Below are positions 44,358 to 54,257 of a DNA stretch of 61,251 nucleotides, piece after piece. The stretch is from an uncultured Acetatifactor sp. (GTDB taxonomy: Bacteria; Bacillota; Clostridia; Lachnospirales; Lachnospiraceae): positions 1 through 61,251 of the forward strand of contig CANQJL010000015.1 in assembly GCA_947624245.1 (NCBI GenBank), in the 5' to 3' direction. Position 1 is the stretch's first letter; each line of letters starts with the position of its first letter. The position numbers were made by a program, and so were the translations under genes. Below the pieces are notes generated by a model that was not told the origin of the DNA, ran no database searches, and saw nothing but the letters and a program-made list of their open reading frames with translations.

Positions 44358-44389
44358 AGCGCCGTGTAAAATGCAGTACAAAATTGGGA

Positions 44390-47332
44390 ATGGAGAATAG
44401 TGCAGAAATCATGAAAAGAGTAGAGGAGCTGTCCGCTTATCAGATTTTGGAAAAGAGAGAGATTGCCGACATAGGCAGCATGGGTTATCTGCTGCGCCAT
44501 AAAAAGACGGGCGCCAGAGTCGTGCTGCTTTCCAATGACGATGACAATAAGGTGTTCTACATCGGATTCAGGACGCCGCCGAAGGATTCCACCGGCGTAG
44601 CGCATATTCTGGAGCATTCCGTGCTTTGCGGTTCCAGAGAGTTTCCCGTAAAGGATCCCTTTGTAGAGTTGGTGAAGGGCTCGCTGAACACGTTCTTAAA
44701 TGCGATGACATATCCGGATAAGACGGTCTATCCGGTGGCGAGCTGTAATCCGAAGGATTTTCAGAATCTGATGCATGTCTATCTGGACGCGGTATTTTAC
44801 CCGAACATTTATCGGAAGGAAGCTATTTTCCGTCAGGAGGGCTGGCATTACGAGCTGGAGGAAGACACCGGCGAGCTGTCCTACAACGGCGTTGTCTACA
44901 ACGAGATGAAGGGGGCGTTCTCCTCTCCGGACGATGTTCTGGAGCGGGAGATCATGAGCGCGCTCTATCCGCATACCACCTACGGCTGTGTGTCGGGAGG
45001 GGATCCTGATGTGATACCGGAGCTTACCTATGAGCAGTTCCTGGAGTTCCACAGGACCTATTATCACCCTTCCAACAGCTATATCTACCTTTACGGAAAT
45101 ATGGATATGGCCGAAAAGCTGGAATTTATAGACGAGCATTATCTCGCCGCCTTCGATGCGCTGGAGGTGGACTCTCAGGTGGAAACGGAACCCGCTTTCC
45201 GGACGCCTGTGAGAAAGGTCAGGGAATATCCCATCAGCCTCGGGGAGAATGTGAATGAGAACACCTTTCTGTCCTGGAATCTGGCGGTGGGAGACAGTCT
45301 GGACAGGGAATTATACCGGGCTTTTGAAGTCCTGGACTACGCGCTGTGCTCCGCGCCCGGGGCGCCTCTGAAGCAGGCTCTGGTGGAAAGAGGCCTGGGC
45401 AAGGACGTATACAGCATTTGGGAGAGAGGCGTAAGGCAGCCCTATTTCAGTGTGGTGGCCAAAGACACGGGACTGGATCGGGAAAAGGAATTTCTGGAGG
45501 TGATACGGGAGGTGCTCACGGGCATTGCGCAGAACGGGGTCGATGAAAAGGCGCTTCTGGCGGGGATCAACTATTATGAGTTCAAATATCGGGAGGCCGA
45601 TTACGGCTCGCTGCCTAAGGGACTGATGTACGGCCTGCAGGCGCTGGACAGCTGGCTGTATGACGACAGCGCGCCCTTTCTCCATATCGAGGCGAACGAT
45701 ACGTTCGCGGCGCTCCGCAAGAAGGTGGGAACCGGCTATTTCGAGGGCCTGATCCGGAAATATCTTCTGGAAAATCCCCATTCCTGTGTGGTCGTCCTGA
45801 AACCGGTAGAGGGACTTGGGGAAAGGCAGGAAGAGGAGCTTAAGAAAAGGCTGGCGGAGAAGAAGAGCCGTATGAGCGAATCCGAGCTGCAGCAGATCAG
45901 GGATACCGTGCAGGCGTTAAATGATTTCCGCGAGACGCCGGACCGGCCGGAGGACCTTGCCAGGATCCCGATGCTGAAGAGACAGGACATCGGGAGGGAG
46001 GCAGCAAAGCTGGTAAACTGCGAGACCCGTCTGGGGGACACGTTTACCCTGTATCACGAGCTGGCGACCAACGGCATCGGATATATCCGGCTCATCTTCA
46101 GGTGCGGCGATATTCCGGGGGAGTATTTCCCTTATATCGGCATTCTGAAGGGGTGCCTCGGACTTTTGAATACGGAGCACTACACCTACGGCGATCTTTT
46201 TAATGAAGTCAATATCGTCACGGGCGGCATAGCGCCGGTGATCAATCTGTACGACAATGTGAAGGAGATCGACGACTACACGGTGACCTTGGAACTGAAG
46301 ACCAAAGTGCTGTATGACAATCTGGAGAGAGCGGTGGAGCTGATGGAGGAGATCCTGCTGACCAGCGATTTCTCCGATACAAAGCGTCTCTACGAGATAC
46401 TGGGAGAGGGAAAGTCCAGAATGCAGGCGCAGATGACGGAGGCAGGACATATCGTCGCGTCCGGCAGAGCGGCCTCCCACAGCAGTCCGGCCTCGGCGGC
46501 GGGAGAAGCCGTCTCCGGCATTGCCTTCTATCGTCTGACCGCCGATCTCGAGTCGCACTTTGAGGAGAGAAAAGCGGATCTGACGAAGACGCTGGAAACG
46601 CTCTGCCGCATGATATTCCGTCCGGAAAATCTGATGGTGGATTTCGTGGGAGACAGGGCGGCGCTTACCAGGCTGGAGAAGCCCGTGGCAAAATTAAAGG
46701 CGGGATTGTACGGCACCGAGGTGGAAAAGGGAGAGTATCTTCCCGAAAAGGCGCAGAAAAAGGAGGGATTTATGACCTCCGCTCAGGTGCAGTATGTGTG
46801 CCGTGCGGGCAATTTCCGCAGGCAGGGCCTGCCCTACAGGGGAGATCTGAAGGTGCTCAAGGTGATGATGGGATATGAGTACCTGTGGGTGAACGTTCGG
46901 GTGAAGGGCGGCGCTTACGGGTGCATGTGCAGCTTTTCCAAAGCGGGGGACTGCTATTTTACTTCATATCGGGATCCGAATCTGGAGAAGACCGTGGAGG
47001 TGTATGAAAAGGCTTCGGAATACGTCAGGAGCTTTACGGCGGACGAGCGCGTCATGACCCAGTATATCATCGGGGCAATCAGCGAGCTTGACATGCCGTT
47101 GACTCCGGCGATGAAAGGCCTGAGGAGCCTCAGCTCTTACATGATGGGCGTCACGGACGAATTCCTGCAGCGGGAGCGGGAACGGATACTTGACGCGACG
47201 CCGGAGAGCATAAGGGAGCTGGCGGCTTATATCGATGCATTTATGGAGGAAGACTGCCTGTGCGTGGTGGGGAATGCCCAAAGAGTCCGAACGGATGAAA
47301 AAATGTTCGACCGTATCGAGAACCTTTTCTGA
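44390..47332 (+). CDS. M16C zinc metallopeptidase, PreP type
   Basis: A 980-residue peptidase. The inverted zinc motif HILEH (in VAHILEHSVLCG, about residues 69-73) is followed by an aspartate/asparagine-rich segment and the downstream zinc ligand Glu in YNEMKGAFSSPDD. The family's two-halves structure is visible, with a second inactive half ending SFSKAGDCYFTSYRDPNL. PreP enzymes degrade short unstructured peptides in a closed chamber. No signal peptide. The start is uncertain: ATG 44390 lacks a good site; ATG 44411 has GGAGAA about 12 bases ahead. Confidence 0.9.
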   Translation: MENSAEIMKRVEELSAYQILEKREIADIGSMGYLLRHKKTGARVVLLSNDDDNKVFYIGFRTPPKDSTGVAHILEHSVLCGSREFPVKDPFVELVKGSLNTFLNAMTYPDKTVYPVASCNPKDFQNLMHVYLDAVFYPNIYRKEAIFRQEGWHYELEEDTGELSYNGVVYNEMKGAFSSPDDVLEREIMSALYPHTTYGCVSGGDPDVIPELTYEQFLEFHRTYYHPSNSYIYLYGNMDMAEKLEFIDEHYLAAFDALEVDSQVETEPAFRTPVRKVREYPISLGENVNENTFLSWNLAVGDSLDRELYRAFEVLDYALCSAPGAPLKQALVERGLGKDVYSIWERGVRQPYFSVVAKDTGLDREKEFLEVIREVLTGIAQNGVDEKALLAGINYYEFKYREADYGSLPKGLMYGLQALDSWLYDDSAPFLHIEANDTFAALRKKVGTGYFEGLIRKYLLENPHSCVVVLKPVEGLGERQEEELKKRLAEKKSRMSESELQQIRDTVQALNDFRETPDRPEDLARIPMLKRQDIGREAAKLVNCETRLGDTFTLYHELATNGIGYIRLIFRCGDIPGEYFPYIGILKGCLGLLNTEHYTYGDLFNEVNIVTGGIAPVINLYDNVKEIDDYTVTLELKTKVLYDNLERAVELMEEILLTSDFSDTKRLYEILGEGKSRMQAQMTEAGHIVASGRAASHSSPASAAGEAVSGIAFYRLTADLESHFEERKADLTKTLETLCRMIFRPENLMVDFVGDRAALTRLEKPVAKLKAGLYGTEVEKGEYLPEKAQKKEGFMTSAQVQYVCRAGNFRRQGLPYRGDLKVLKVMMGYEYLWVNVRVKGGAYGCMCSFSKAGDCYFTSYRDPNLEKTVEVYEKASEYVRSFTADERVMTQYIIGAISELDMPLTPAMKGLRSLSSYMMGVTDEFLQRERERILDATPESIRELAAYIDAFMEEDCLCVVGNAQRVRTDEKMFDRIENLF

Positions 47333-47405
47333 CAGATATCGTTTGATTGTATAGCAAAAGGATTCACGGTCCGGCTTCGGTCCGTCCGGAATGGAGGAGA
47401 GGAAA

Positions 47406-48494
47406 ATGAAAAAGAACACAGGTAAGAGCACAGGTAAGAAATTTGGCAGGAAATTTATGGCTGCCGCTGCCGCAGTGCTTGCGGCGGCGCTGCTTGCAGG
47501 CTGCGGTTCGGGAGAGGTATCTTATGACAAATCCGAGATGCTGACTCAGCAGGCGGGCGCGGCTGCGGATACGGCGGCGCAAATGTACGAAGGCGAATAC
47601 GGCATGGAGGCGAACGGCGCAGATTCCGTTCAGGCGCCTTCGGAGGAAGCCGTTTCCGAGGAGACGGGCAGCGGCTTGGGGAGCGGGGCGGCGAGCGACA
47701 GAAAGCTGATCCGCACCGTGAACATGGAGGTGGAGACCAGAGAGTATGACACCTTCCTGGATTCGCTGCAGCAGGAAGTGCGCAGCCGCGGCGGCTACAT
47801 AGAGAATATGGACAGCTATAACGGCAGCAGCTACAGCGGAGGTTCCGGCAGCCGTCACGCAAATCTGACGATACGCATTCCCAAGGACAGTCTGGACGGC
47901 TTTCTGGACATGGTGTCCGGCGCGGGAAACGTAGTGCGCAGATATGAGAACGTGGAGGACGTGACCTTATCCTATGTGGATCTCGCCAGCCACAGGGACG
48001 CCCTGAGAACCGAGCAGGAGAGGCTTCTGGCGCTGCTTGAGAGGGCGGAGTCCCTGGAGGACATCATCACCCTTGAGAACAGACTGTCCGACGTGCGGTA
48101 TCAGCTGGAAAGCATGGAGTCCAAACTGCGCACCATAGACAATCAGGTGGATTACAGCACTCTTTCGCTGAATGTCACCGAGGTGCGGGAATTTACGCCC
48201 GTGGTGGAGCAGAATGTCTGGGAGCGCATTGCCGAGGGCTTCTCGGACAGTATGGAGGATATCGGGGACGCCGCGGTGGAGATCATGGTATGGTTCCTGG
48301 TGAACAGTCCCTACCTGATCCTGTTCCTTCTGTTCTTTGCGGCGATCATCATCATAATTAAGCTGGGCTGGAGAAGCTCCATGAAAAAGGCCGCAAGACA
48401 GCGGGAAGCCCAGGAGAAGGCGGCGAAAGAGAAGGAAGCAAGAGAAAAAGAGGCGAAAGAGAAGGCAGCCAAAGAGAAGGAAGCAGAGAAATGA
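47406..48494 (+). CDS. DUF4349 lipoprotein
   Basis: A 362-residue protein with a lipoprotein signal (LLAGCGS), a Ser/Glu-rich stretch, a DUF4349 domain (about 95-290; KLIRTVNMEVETREYD, TIRIPKDSLDGFLD) with a coiled coil (LASHRDALRTEQERLLALL), a membrane segment (about 303-325) and a charged tail of KEKEA-type repeats. ATG 47406 follows GGAGGAGAGG. The function of DUF4349 is unknown. Its stop overlaps the era start (ATGA). Confidence 0.87.
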   Translation: MKKNTGKSTGKKFGRKFMAAAAAVLAAALLAGCGSGEVSYDKSEMLTQQAGAAADTAAQMYEGEYGMEANGADSVQAPSEEAVSEETGSGLGSGAASDRKLIRTVNMEVETREYDTFLDSLQQEVRSRGGYIENMDSYNGSSYSGGSGSRHANLTIRIPKDSLDGFLDMVSGAGNVVRRYENVEDVTLSYVDLASHRDALRTEQERLLALLERAESLEDIITLENRLSDVRYQLESMESKLRTIDNQVDYSTLSLNVTEVREFTPVVEQNVWERIAEGFSDSMEDIGDAAVEIMVWFLVNSPYLILFLLFFAAIIIIIKLGWRSSMKKAARQREAQEKAAKEKEAREKEAKEKAAKEKEAEK

Positions 48495-49408
48495 CAGAAA
48501 ATCCATCATACAGATCGGGCTTTGTGACCCTGATCGGAAGACCCAACGTAGGAAAATCCACGCTGATGAACAGGCTGATCGGCCAGAAGATCGCCATCAC
48601 GTCCAATAAGCCGCAGACCACAAGGAACCGTATCCAGACCATTCTGACCCTCGAGGAGGGCCAGATCGTGTTCCTGGATACCCCGGGCATTCACAAGGCC
48701 AAGAACAAGCTGGGAGACTATATGGTCAACGCGGCAGAGCACACGCTGGAACAGGTGGACGTGATCCTGTGGCTGGTGGAGCCCACGGACTATATCGGCG
48801 CAGGGGAGCGGCACATTATTGAGCAGCTCAAGAAGGTAAAGACGCCCGTGATCCTTGTCATCAACAAGACCGACACGGTGAAGAAGGAGGACATACTCAC
48901 TTTTATCGACGTCTACCGGAAGGAGCTGGATTTTCAGGAGATCGTTCCGGTGTCGGCGCTAAAGGGACACAATACCGATGAGCTGGTCAAATGTATCCTG
49001 CAATATCTGCCTTACGGGCCTGCCTTTTATGACGAGGATACCGTCACGGACCAGCCCATGCGCCAGATCGTGGCGGAGCTGATACGCGAGAAGGCGCTGC
49101 GCCAGCTGGAAGATGAGATTCCGCACGGCATCGCCGTGACGATCGAGAGCATGAAGGAGACGAAGAAAATCTGTCACATCGAGGCCACTATCGTCTGCGA
49201 GCGGGAGTCCCACAAGGGAATCGTCATAGGAAAAGGCGGTCAGATGCTGAAAAAGATAGGCTCAGCGGCGCGTTTCGACATAGAAAAGCTTCTTGAAAAG
49301 AAGGTAAATCTGCAGCTGTGGGTGAAGGTCAAGAAGGATTGGAGAGACAGTGATTTCCTTCTGAAAAATTATGGATATGACCCGAAAGATGTCTCGGGAG
49401 GCGCATAG
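48491..49408 (+). CDS. era: GTPase Era
   Basis: A 305-residue GTPase needed for 16S rRNA maturation and 30S assembly. G1 GRPNVGKST, G3 DTPG, G4 NKTD, and the C-terminal KH domain with VIGKGGQMLKKIG. Normal length. It overlaps the lipoprotein gene (ATGA), and the small gene before recO follows after 61 bases. Confidence 0.96.
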   Translation: MTENPSYRSGFVTLIGRPNVGKSTLMNRLIGQKIAITSNKPQTTRNRIQTILTLEEGQIVFLDTPGIHKAKNKLGDYMVNAAEHTLEQVDVILWLVEPTDYIGAGERHIIEQLKKVKTPVILVINKTDTVKKEDILTFIDVYRKELDFQEIVPVSALKGHNTDELVKCILQYLPYGPAFYDEDTVTDQPMRQIVAELIREKALRQLEDEIPHGIAVTIESMKETKKICHIEATIVCERESHKGIVIGKGGQMLKKIGSAARFDIEKLLEKKVNLQLWVKVKKDWRDSDFLLKNYGYDPKDVSGGA

Positions 49409-49469
49409 AAAAATCAATTTTGCAGACCCTAAAATCATGTAAAATACAAACGGATTAGGGGGCACTGCA

Positions 49470-49649
49470 ATGAACTTAAAATACTGGAAGCAGTTTGAGA
49501 CAAGCGGGAAGGTCGAAGATTATCTGAATTTCGTCTCCATGGAAAAGGGGGAGACCGAGAGAGGGGAACCGACAGAGGAAAGCGGTCATGCAGGAATATA
49601 TATGGGTGACGGGAATCATACTGAAACAGTCTCCGATCGGGGAGTATGA
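49470..49649 (+). CDS. 59-residue protein between era and recO
   Basis: ATG 49470 follows AGGGGG by about 7 bases. The frame runs to TGA 49647-49649 and overlaps the first 62 bases of recO in another frame. The N-terminal part (MNLKYWKQFETSGKVEDYL) has the look of the short conserved proteins at this position in Clostridia (YqzL-like place); the part overlapping recO is probably unconserved tail. Confidence 0.6.
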   Translation: MNLKYWKQFETSGKVEDYLNFVSMEKGETERGEPTEESGHAGIYMGDGNHTETVSDRGV

Positions 49650-50238
49650 CAGGCGTATCAGCCTTTTGACGAAAGAGAGGGGGAAGCTGTCCGCATTTGC
49701 CAAGGGTGCCAGAAGGTCCGGCAGCCGGCTCGCGGCGGCGACCGCCCCTTTTGTTTTCGGCAGGTTCAAGCTGTATGAGGGGAGAAGCTCCTATACATTG
49801 GCGGAAGCGGACGTTCAGAATTATTTTGAGGAGCTTCGGGAGGACTACATCGGCGCCTGCTACGGCATGTATTTTGCGGAGGTGGCAGACTATTACACCA
49901 GAGAGAACAATGACGAAAAGGAGATGCTGAAGCTTTTGTACCAGTCTCTCAAGGCTCTCTGTGCGCCGTCCCTTCCCGACCCTCTGGTCAGATGTGTCTA
50001 TGAACTTCGGGCGATCGCCGTAAACGGGGAGTTCCCGGGACCGCCCGCGGACAGGGCGCTGGAGGAATCCACGCTCTACAGTCTGCAGTACATAGTGTCA
50101 AGTCCCATCGAAAAACTTTATACCTTTGCGGTCAGGGACTCGGTGCTGGAACAGCTGCGGCAGATCGCGGAAGAATATATGAGACGGTTCGTTGGCAGGG
50201 AGTTCAAAAGTCTGGAAGTTCTGCAAACTCTCTGTTGA
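49588..50238 (+). CDS. recO: DNA repair protein RecO, zinc-finger-less
   Basis: A 216-residue RecO. The N-terminal OB fold is clear (VTGIILKQSPIGEYDRRISLLTK), then the RecO core (LSAFAKGARRSGSRLAA), and the C-terminus FVGREFKSLEVL is complete. The usual 250-residue Firmicutes protein has a four-cysteine zinc finger in the middle; here the region after CVYELRAIAVNGEF goes directly to the last helices with no Cx2C pairs. RecO loads RecA with RecR. The start lies inside the small upstream gene. Confidence 0.88.
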   Translation: MQEYIWVTGIILKQSPIGEYDRRISLLTKERGKLSAFAKGARRSGSRLAAATAPFVFGRFKLYEGRSSYTLAEADVQNYFEELREDYIGACYGMYFAEVADYYTRENNDEKEMLKLLYQSLKALCAPSLPDPLVRCVYELRAIAVNGEFPGPPADRALEESTLYSLQYIVSSPIEKLYTFAVRDSVLEQLRQIAEEYMRRFVGREFKSLEVLQTLC

Positions 50239-50322
50239 AAAACCGTCGTGTTTTTGATACAATGGTTTGGCACGGGCAGCGGTATGGGCTGTGCGGCAAT
50301 GCTTGAAGCAAGGAGTTGGCAG

Positions 50323-50934
50323 ATGGAGAGATTCGTAAAGCTTGCGGCGGCCGTGATTCTGTCGGCGGCAATGCTTTCCGGCTGCGGGCAGGCAACGGTC
50401 ACGGAAGATATCACAAAAAATACACTGACGATCGACGGCAGGGGCAGGGTGACGGCCTATCTGACGGGAGAGTTCGACAAGGCCTACTATGATCTGTCCG
50501 AGCTTGCGTCCATGACCAGGGAAGAAGCGGACGGGTTCAATGCCGAAAGGGGCGATGCGTCCTGCGTTACGGTCGAAAAGGTGGAATTTGCGCAGGAGGA
50601 CGAAAGCCGCGTGATCGTGGAGTACGTGTTCGACGGGAGCGAAAGCTGTCGGGAATTTCTCGGGGAAGAGCTGTTTTACGGCACGGTCTCGGAGGCGCTG
50701 GAGCAGGGCCGCTTAGAGGGCGCGGAGCTGAAGAACGTGGACGACGGAAGCGTGCTTTCCGCGGATATGCTGGCGGAGCAGGGCAAAAAGCACATTATCA
50801 TTACGGACATGTCGGCGGTCATCTATTGCCCGAGCAAGGTGAGCTGCGTTGGCGGAGAGGCCTTCCTAAATCAGGACGGAAGCGTTGACACTACCCGCAC
50901 GGAGGGGCGTGTCTATATTCTTTTGAAAAAGTAA
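50323..50934 (+). CDS. Lipoprotein of unknown function
   Basis: A 203-residue protein started at ATG 50323 (AAGGAG upstream). The signal peptide ends at a lipobox, LSGC, so it is anchored outside the membrane. The mature part is acidic with mixed strands and helices (TIDGRGRVTAYLTGEFDKAYYDLSELA) and no recognisable domain. Similar small lipoproteins are common near recO-glyS in related genomes, from memory only. Confidence 0.72.
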   Translation: MERFVKLAAAVILSAAMLSGCGQATVTEDITKNTLTIDGRGRVTAYLTGEFDKAYYDLSELASMTREEADGFNAERGDASCVTVEKVEFAQEDESRVIVEYVFDGSESCREFLGEELFYGTVSEALEQGRLEGAELKNVDDGSVLSADMLAEQGKKHIIITDMSAVIYCPSKVSCVGGEAFLNQDGSVDTTRTEGRVYILLKK

Positions 50935-51003
50935 GACCGGATAAAACAGCATGTCCGGCCTGTGTGAATACGGCGCGCAGCAACGCGCAGATAGGGAATG
51001 CAA

Positions 51004-52404
51004 ATGGAAAAGACACTGGATAAGATCAAAGCGTTGGCAAAGGCGAGAGGCTTTGTCTACCCCGGCTCCGAAATTTACGGCGGTCTGGCGAACACCTGGG
51101 ATTACGGAAATCTGGGCGTGGAGCTGAAGAATAACGTCAAGAAGGCGTGGTGGCAGAAATTTGTGCAGGAAAACCCGTACAATGTGGGCGTGGACTGCGC
51201 GATTCTGATGAACCCCCAGACATGGGTGGCGAGCGGACATCTTGGCAGCTTCTCCGACCCGTTGATGGACTGTAAGGAATGCCGCGCCAGACACCGCGCG
51301 GACAAGCTGATCGAGGATTTCTGCGAGGAGAACGGCGTGAAGCTGGACAGCAGTGTGGACGGCTGGACGGAGGAGCAGATGCGGGAATTCATCAAGGAGA
51401 AGAAGATTCCCTGTCCCAAGTGCGGCAAACACAATTTCACCGATATCCGTCAGTTCAATCTGATGTTCAAGACGTTCCAGGGCGTGACCGAGGACGCGAA
51501 GGATACGATCTATCTGCGGCCCGAGACGGCGCAGGGAATTTTTGTGAACTTTAAGAACGTGCAGAGGACCTCGCGCAAAAAGATTCCGTTCGGCATCGCG
51601 CAGATTGGCAAATCCTTCCGAAATGAGATCACCCCCGGTCAGTTTACCTTCCGTACCAGAGAGTTCGAGCAGATGGAGCTGGAATTTTTCTGCGAGCCCG
51701 GCACGGATATGGAGTGGTTCAGATACTGGAGAGGCTTTTGCCGCGACTGGCTGCTTTCTCTGGGTATCAAGGAGGATGAGATCCGTCTTCGCGACCACGA
51801 TCCCGAGGAGCTCTCCTTCTACAGCAAGGGCACGACGGATATTGAGTTCAAGTTCCCGTTCAAGGAGCCCTTTGAGTGGGGCGAGCTGTGGGGCATCGCG
51901 GATCGGACCGATTACGATCTGACCCAGCACATCAATACCTCCGGCGAGGATTTAAGCTACTTTGACGATGAGAAGAACGAAAAATATGTGCCTTATGTGA
52001 TCGAGCCTTCTCTGGGTGCCGACAGGGTGGTACTCGCATTCCTTTGTTCCGCGTACGACGAGGAGGAGCTGGAGGGCGGCGACATGAGAACGGTCCTGCG
52101 TTTCCATCCGGCGCTGGCGCCCGTGAAGATCGGCGTGCTGCCTCTGTCCAAGAAGCTGAATGAGGGCGCGGAGAAGATATTTGCACAGCTGTCGAAGAAA
52201 TACAATTGTGAATTTGACGACAGAGGCAATATCGGAAAGAGGTATCGCAGGCAGGACGAGATCGGAACGCCGTTCTGCGTCACCTATGACTTTGACTCCG
52301 AGACGGACGGCTGCGTGACCGTCAGGTTCCGTGACTCGATGGAGCAGGAGCGGGTTGCCATTGCGCAGCTGGACGCATATTTCGCAGATAAGTTCACTTT
52401 TTGA
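51004..52404 (+). CDS. glyS: Glycine-tRNA ligase, single-chain
   Basis: A 466-residue class II enzyme of the homodimer type. It has the GlyRS-1 start ([20 protein letters not shown]), [11 protein letters not shown], class II motif 2 ([20 protein letters not shown]) and motif 3 ([14 protein letters not shown]), and a C-terminal anticodon-binding domain. Four cysteines (CKECRA and CPKCGK) form a zinc site. ATG 51004 is preferred over 50998 because of AGGGA. The 69-base gap before it is too short for a T-box. Confidence 0.95.
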   Translation: MEKTLDKIKALAKARGFVYPGSEIYGGLANTWDYGNLGVELKNNVKKAWWQKFVQENPYNVGVDCAILMNPQTWVASGHLGSFSDPLMDCKECRARHRADKLIEDFCEENGVKLDSSVDGWTEEQMREFIKEKKIPCPKCGKHNFTDIRQFNLMFKTFQGVTEDAKDTIYLRPETAQGIFVNFKNVQRTSRKKIPFGIAQIGKSFRNEITPGQFTFRTREFEQMELEFFCEPGTDMEWFRYWRGFCRDWLLSLGIKEDEIRLRDHDPEELSFYSKGTTDIEFKFPFKEPFEWGELWGIADRTDYDLTQHINTSGEDLSYFDDEKNEKYVPYVIEPSLGADRVVLAFLCSAYDEEELEGGDMRTVLRFHPALAPVKIGVLPLSKKLNEGAEKIFAQLSKKYNCEFDDRGNIGKRYRRQDEIGTPFCVTYDFDSETDGCVTVRFRDSMEQERVAIAQLDAYFADKFTF

Positions 52405-52428
52405 CAAAGAGCATAATACGGGGTGCAG

Positions 52429-52455
52429 GGAGCAGACCGGCGGTCTGTTCCTTTG
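52429..52455 (+). terminator. Possible glyS terminator
   Basis: GGAGCAGACC pairs with GGTCTGTTCC (one wobble), but only three T follow directly. Confidence 0.4.
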
Positions 52456-52574
52456 CGCCTCCTTTTATCTGTAAGGGCGGTGCAGGGAGGTTCATATGGG
52501 GGCTTCCTGCAGGCTGTGCCGCAGGATAAGTGTGAAAGTCAAAAAGAAGGGTGCATACATGGAAGGGTGTTTAC

Positions 52575-54257
52575 ATGATAGTAGGAATTGATTTGGGAAC
52601 CACGAACAGCCTGATCGCATATTTCACGGAGGAAGGACCGAAGATCATTCCGAACAGACTCGGAAAGAATCTTACGCCCTCCGTGGTCAGCGTGGACGAG
52701 GAGGGCAATGTCTACGTGGGGGAGACCGCCAGAGAGCGAAAGAGCCTGTATCCCGACTCCGTGGCGGAGACCTTCAAGCGCAGCATGGGAACGGAAAGGG
52801 ATTATGTCCTTGGCGGAAAGCATTTCAAGCCGGAGGAGCTGTCCAGTCTGGTCCTGCGCTCCCTGAAGGAGGACGCGGAGCACTACCTGGGCGAGGAGGT
52901 CACCGAGGCGGTGATCAGCGTGCCGGCGTATTTTGACGACAAGCGGAGAAAAGCCACCAAGCGCGCCGGAGAGCTGGCGGGGCTGAAGGTGGAACGCATG
53001 ATATCCGAGCCCACCGCAGCGGCGGTCGCCTACGGACTGTACGATAAGACGCAGGACACCCGCTTTCTGGTGTTCGATCTGGGCGGCGGCACCTTTGACG
53101 TGTCCGTTCTGGAACTGTATCACAATATTCTGGAGGTCCGCGCCGTGGCCGGAGATAACTATCTGGGCGGAGAAGACTTTACGGAGGTGATGGCGCGGCT
53201 GTTTCTGCAGAAGGCAAAGCTGCAGCTTCAGAACCTGTCGGAGAAAGAGCAGGTGCGTCTGTACAGACAGGCGGAAAAGGCAAAGTATGATATCAGCGAC
53301 CGGCAGCAGGTGACTATGAGTTTCCTGCACGGCGAGGAGCAGATAGAGGAGACAATTCAGTACAAGGAGTATGAGGAGGCCTGTGAGGAGCTTCTGCAAA
53401 AGATCCGCGAGCCGGTGAAAAAGAGTCTGGCTGACGCCAAGTTAAAGCTCGGAGATATCGATGAGGTGCTGTTGATCGGCGGCGCCACCAGACTGTCGAT
53501 CGTCAGAGATTTTCTGATCAGACTGTTCCGCAAGTTCCCCGATACGCGGATGAATCCCGATGAGACCGTGGCGCTGGGCGCCGCGGTACAGGCGGCAATG
53601 AAGGAACGCAGAGCGGAGGTCAGGGAGGTGATCCTGACGGACGTGTGCTCCTTTACCCTCGGTACGGAGGTGGTGGTGGAGTACGAGGAGGGAAGGTTCG
53701 AGGACGGAAGATTCTGCCCCATCATCGAGCGCAACACGGTCATTCCCGCCAGTCACACGGAACGCCTCTACACCGTTCGGGACAATCAGGACAAGGTGCG
53801 TGTGCGCGTGCTGCAGGGGGAGAGCCGGTTCGCAAGGAACAACCTCTATCTGGGAGAGCTTGAGATCGATATTCCCAAGGGCCCCAAAGGGCAGGAGGCG
53901 GTCGATGTGACCTATACCTACGACATCAACTCTCTGCTGGAAGTGGAAGTGACGGTGGTTTCCACCGGTCAGAAACAGAAGCTGATCATTAAGGGACAGG
54001 AGAATCAGATGACCGAGGAAGAGATCGCAAAGCGAATGGAGGAGCTCGCCTATCTGAAAATACAGCCCCGCGACTTTGAGGAGAACCGATTGGTCCTTTT
54101 GCGCGCCGAGCGCATGTACGAGGAAGCTCTGGGGGACAGAAGAAAAAAGCTGGATCGCTATATCACGGCTTTTGAAGCCGCCCTGAAGCGGGGCGGCCAT
54201 GATGAGATCGAAGCTGCCAGAGAGGAACTGAACGAGATTTTGGAGGAGGAAGACTGA
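52575..54257 (+). CDS. Hsp70 family chaperone (HscC-like)
   Basis: A 560-residue Hsp70. The nucleotide-binding domain has [43 protein letters not shown] and LIGGATRL; the substrate-binding domain is short and lacks a DnaK-type lid tail. This size fits HscC-like specialised Hsp70s. No dnaJ or grpE is adjacent. ATG 52575 follows GGAAGGGTG. The stop overlaps the next start (TGATG). Confidence 0.88.
   Translation: MIVGIDLGTTNSLIAYFTEEGPKIIPNRLGKNLTPSVVSVDEEGNVYVGETARERKSLYPDSVAETFKRSMGTERDYVLGGKHFKPEELSSLVLRSLKEDAEHYLGEEVTEAVISVPAYFDDKRRKATKRAGELAGLKVERMISEPTAAAVAYGLYDKTQDTRFLVFDLGGGTFDVSVLELYHNILEVRAVAGDNYLGGEDFTEVMARLFLQKAKLQLQNLSEKEQVRLYRQAEKAKYDISDRQQVTMSFLHGEEQIEETIQYKEYEEACEELLQKIREPVKKSLADAKLKLGDIDEVLLIGGATRLSIVRDFLIRLFRKFPDTRMNPDETVALGAAVQAAMKERRAEVREVILTDVCSFTLGTEVVVEYEEGRFEDGRFCPIIERNTVIPASHTERLYTVRDNQDKVRVRVLQGESRFARNNLYLGELEIDIPKGPKGQEAVDVTYTYDINSLLEVEVTVVSTGQKQKLIIKGQENQMTEEEIAKRMEELAYLKIQPRDFEENRLVLLRAERMYEEALGDRRKKLDRYITAFEAALKRGGHDEIEAAREELNEILEEED

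Noticed and set aside
50935..51003. T-box leader before glyS
   Set aside because: The gap is 69 bases and contains no T-box motif or terminator/antiterminator pair.
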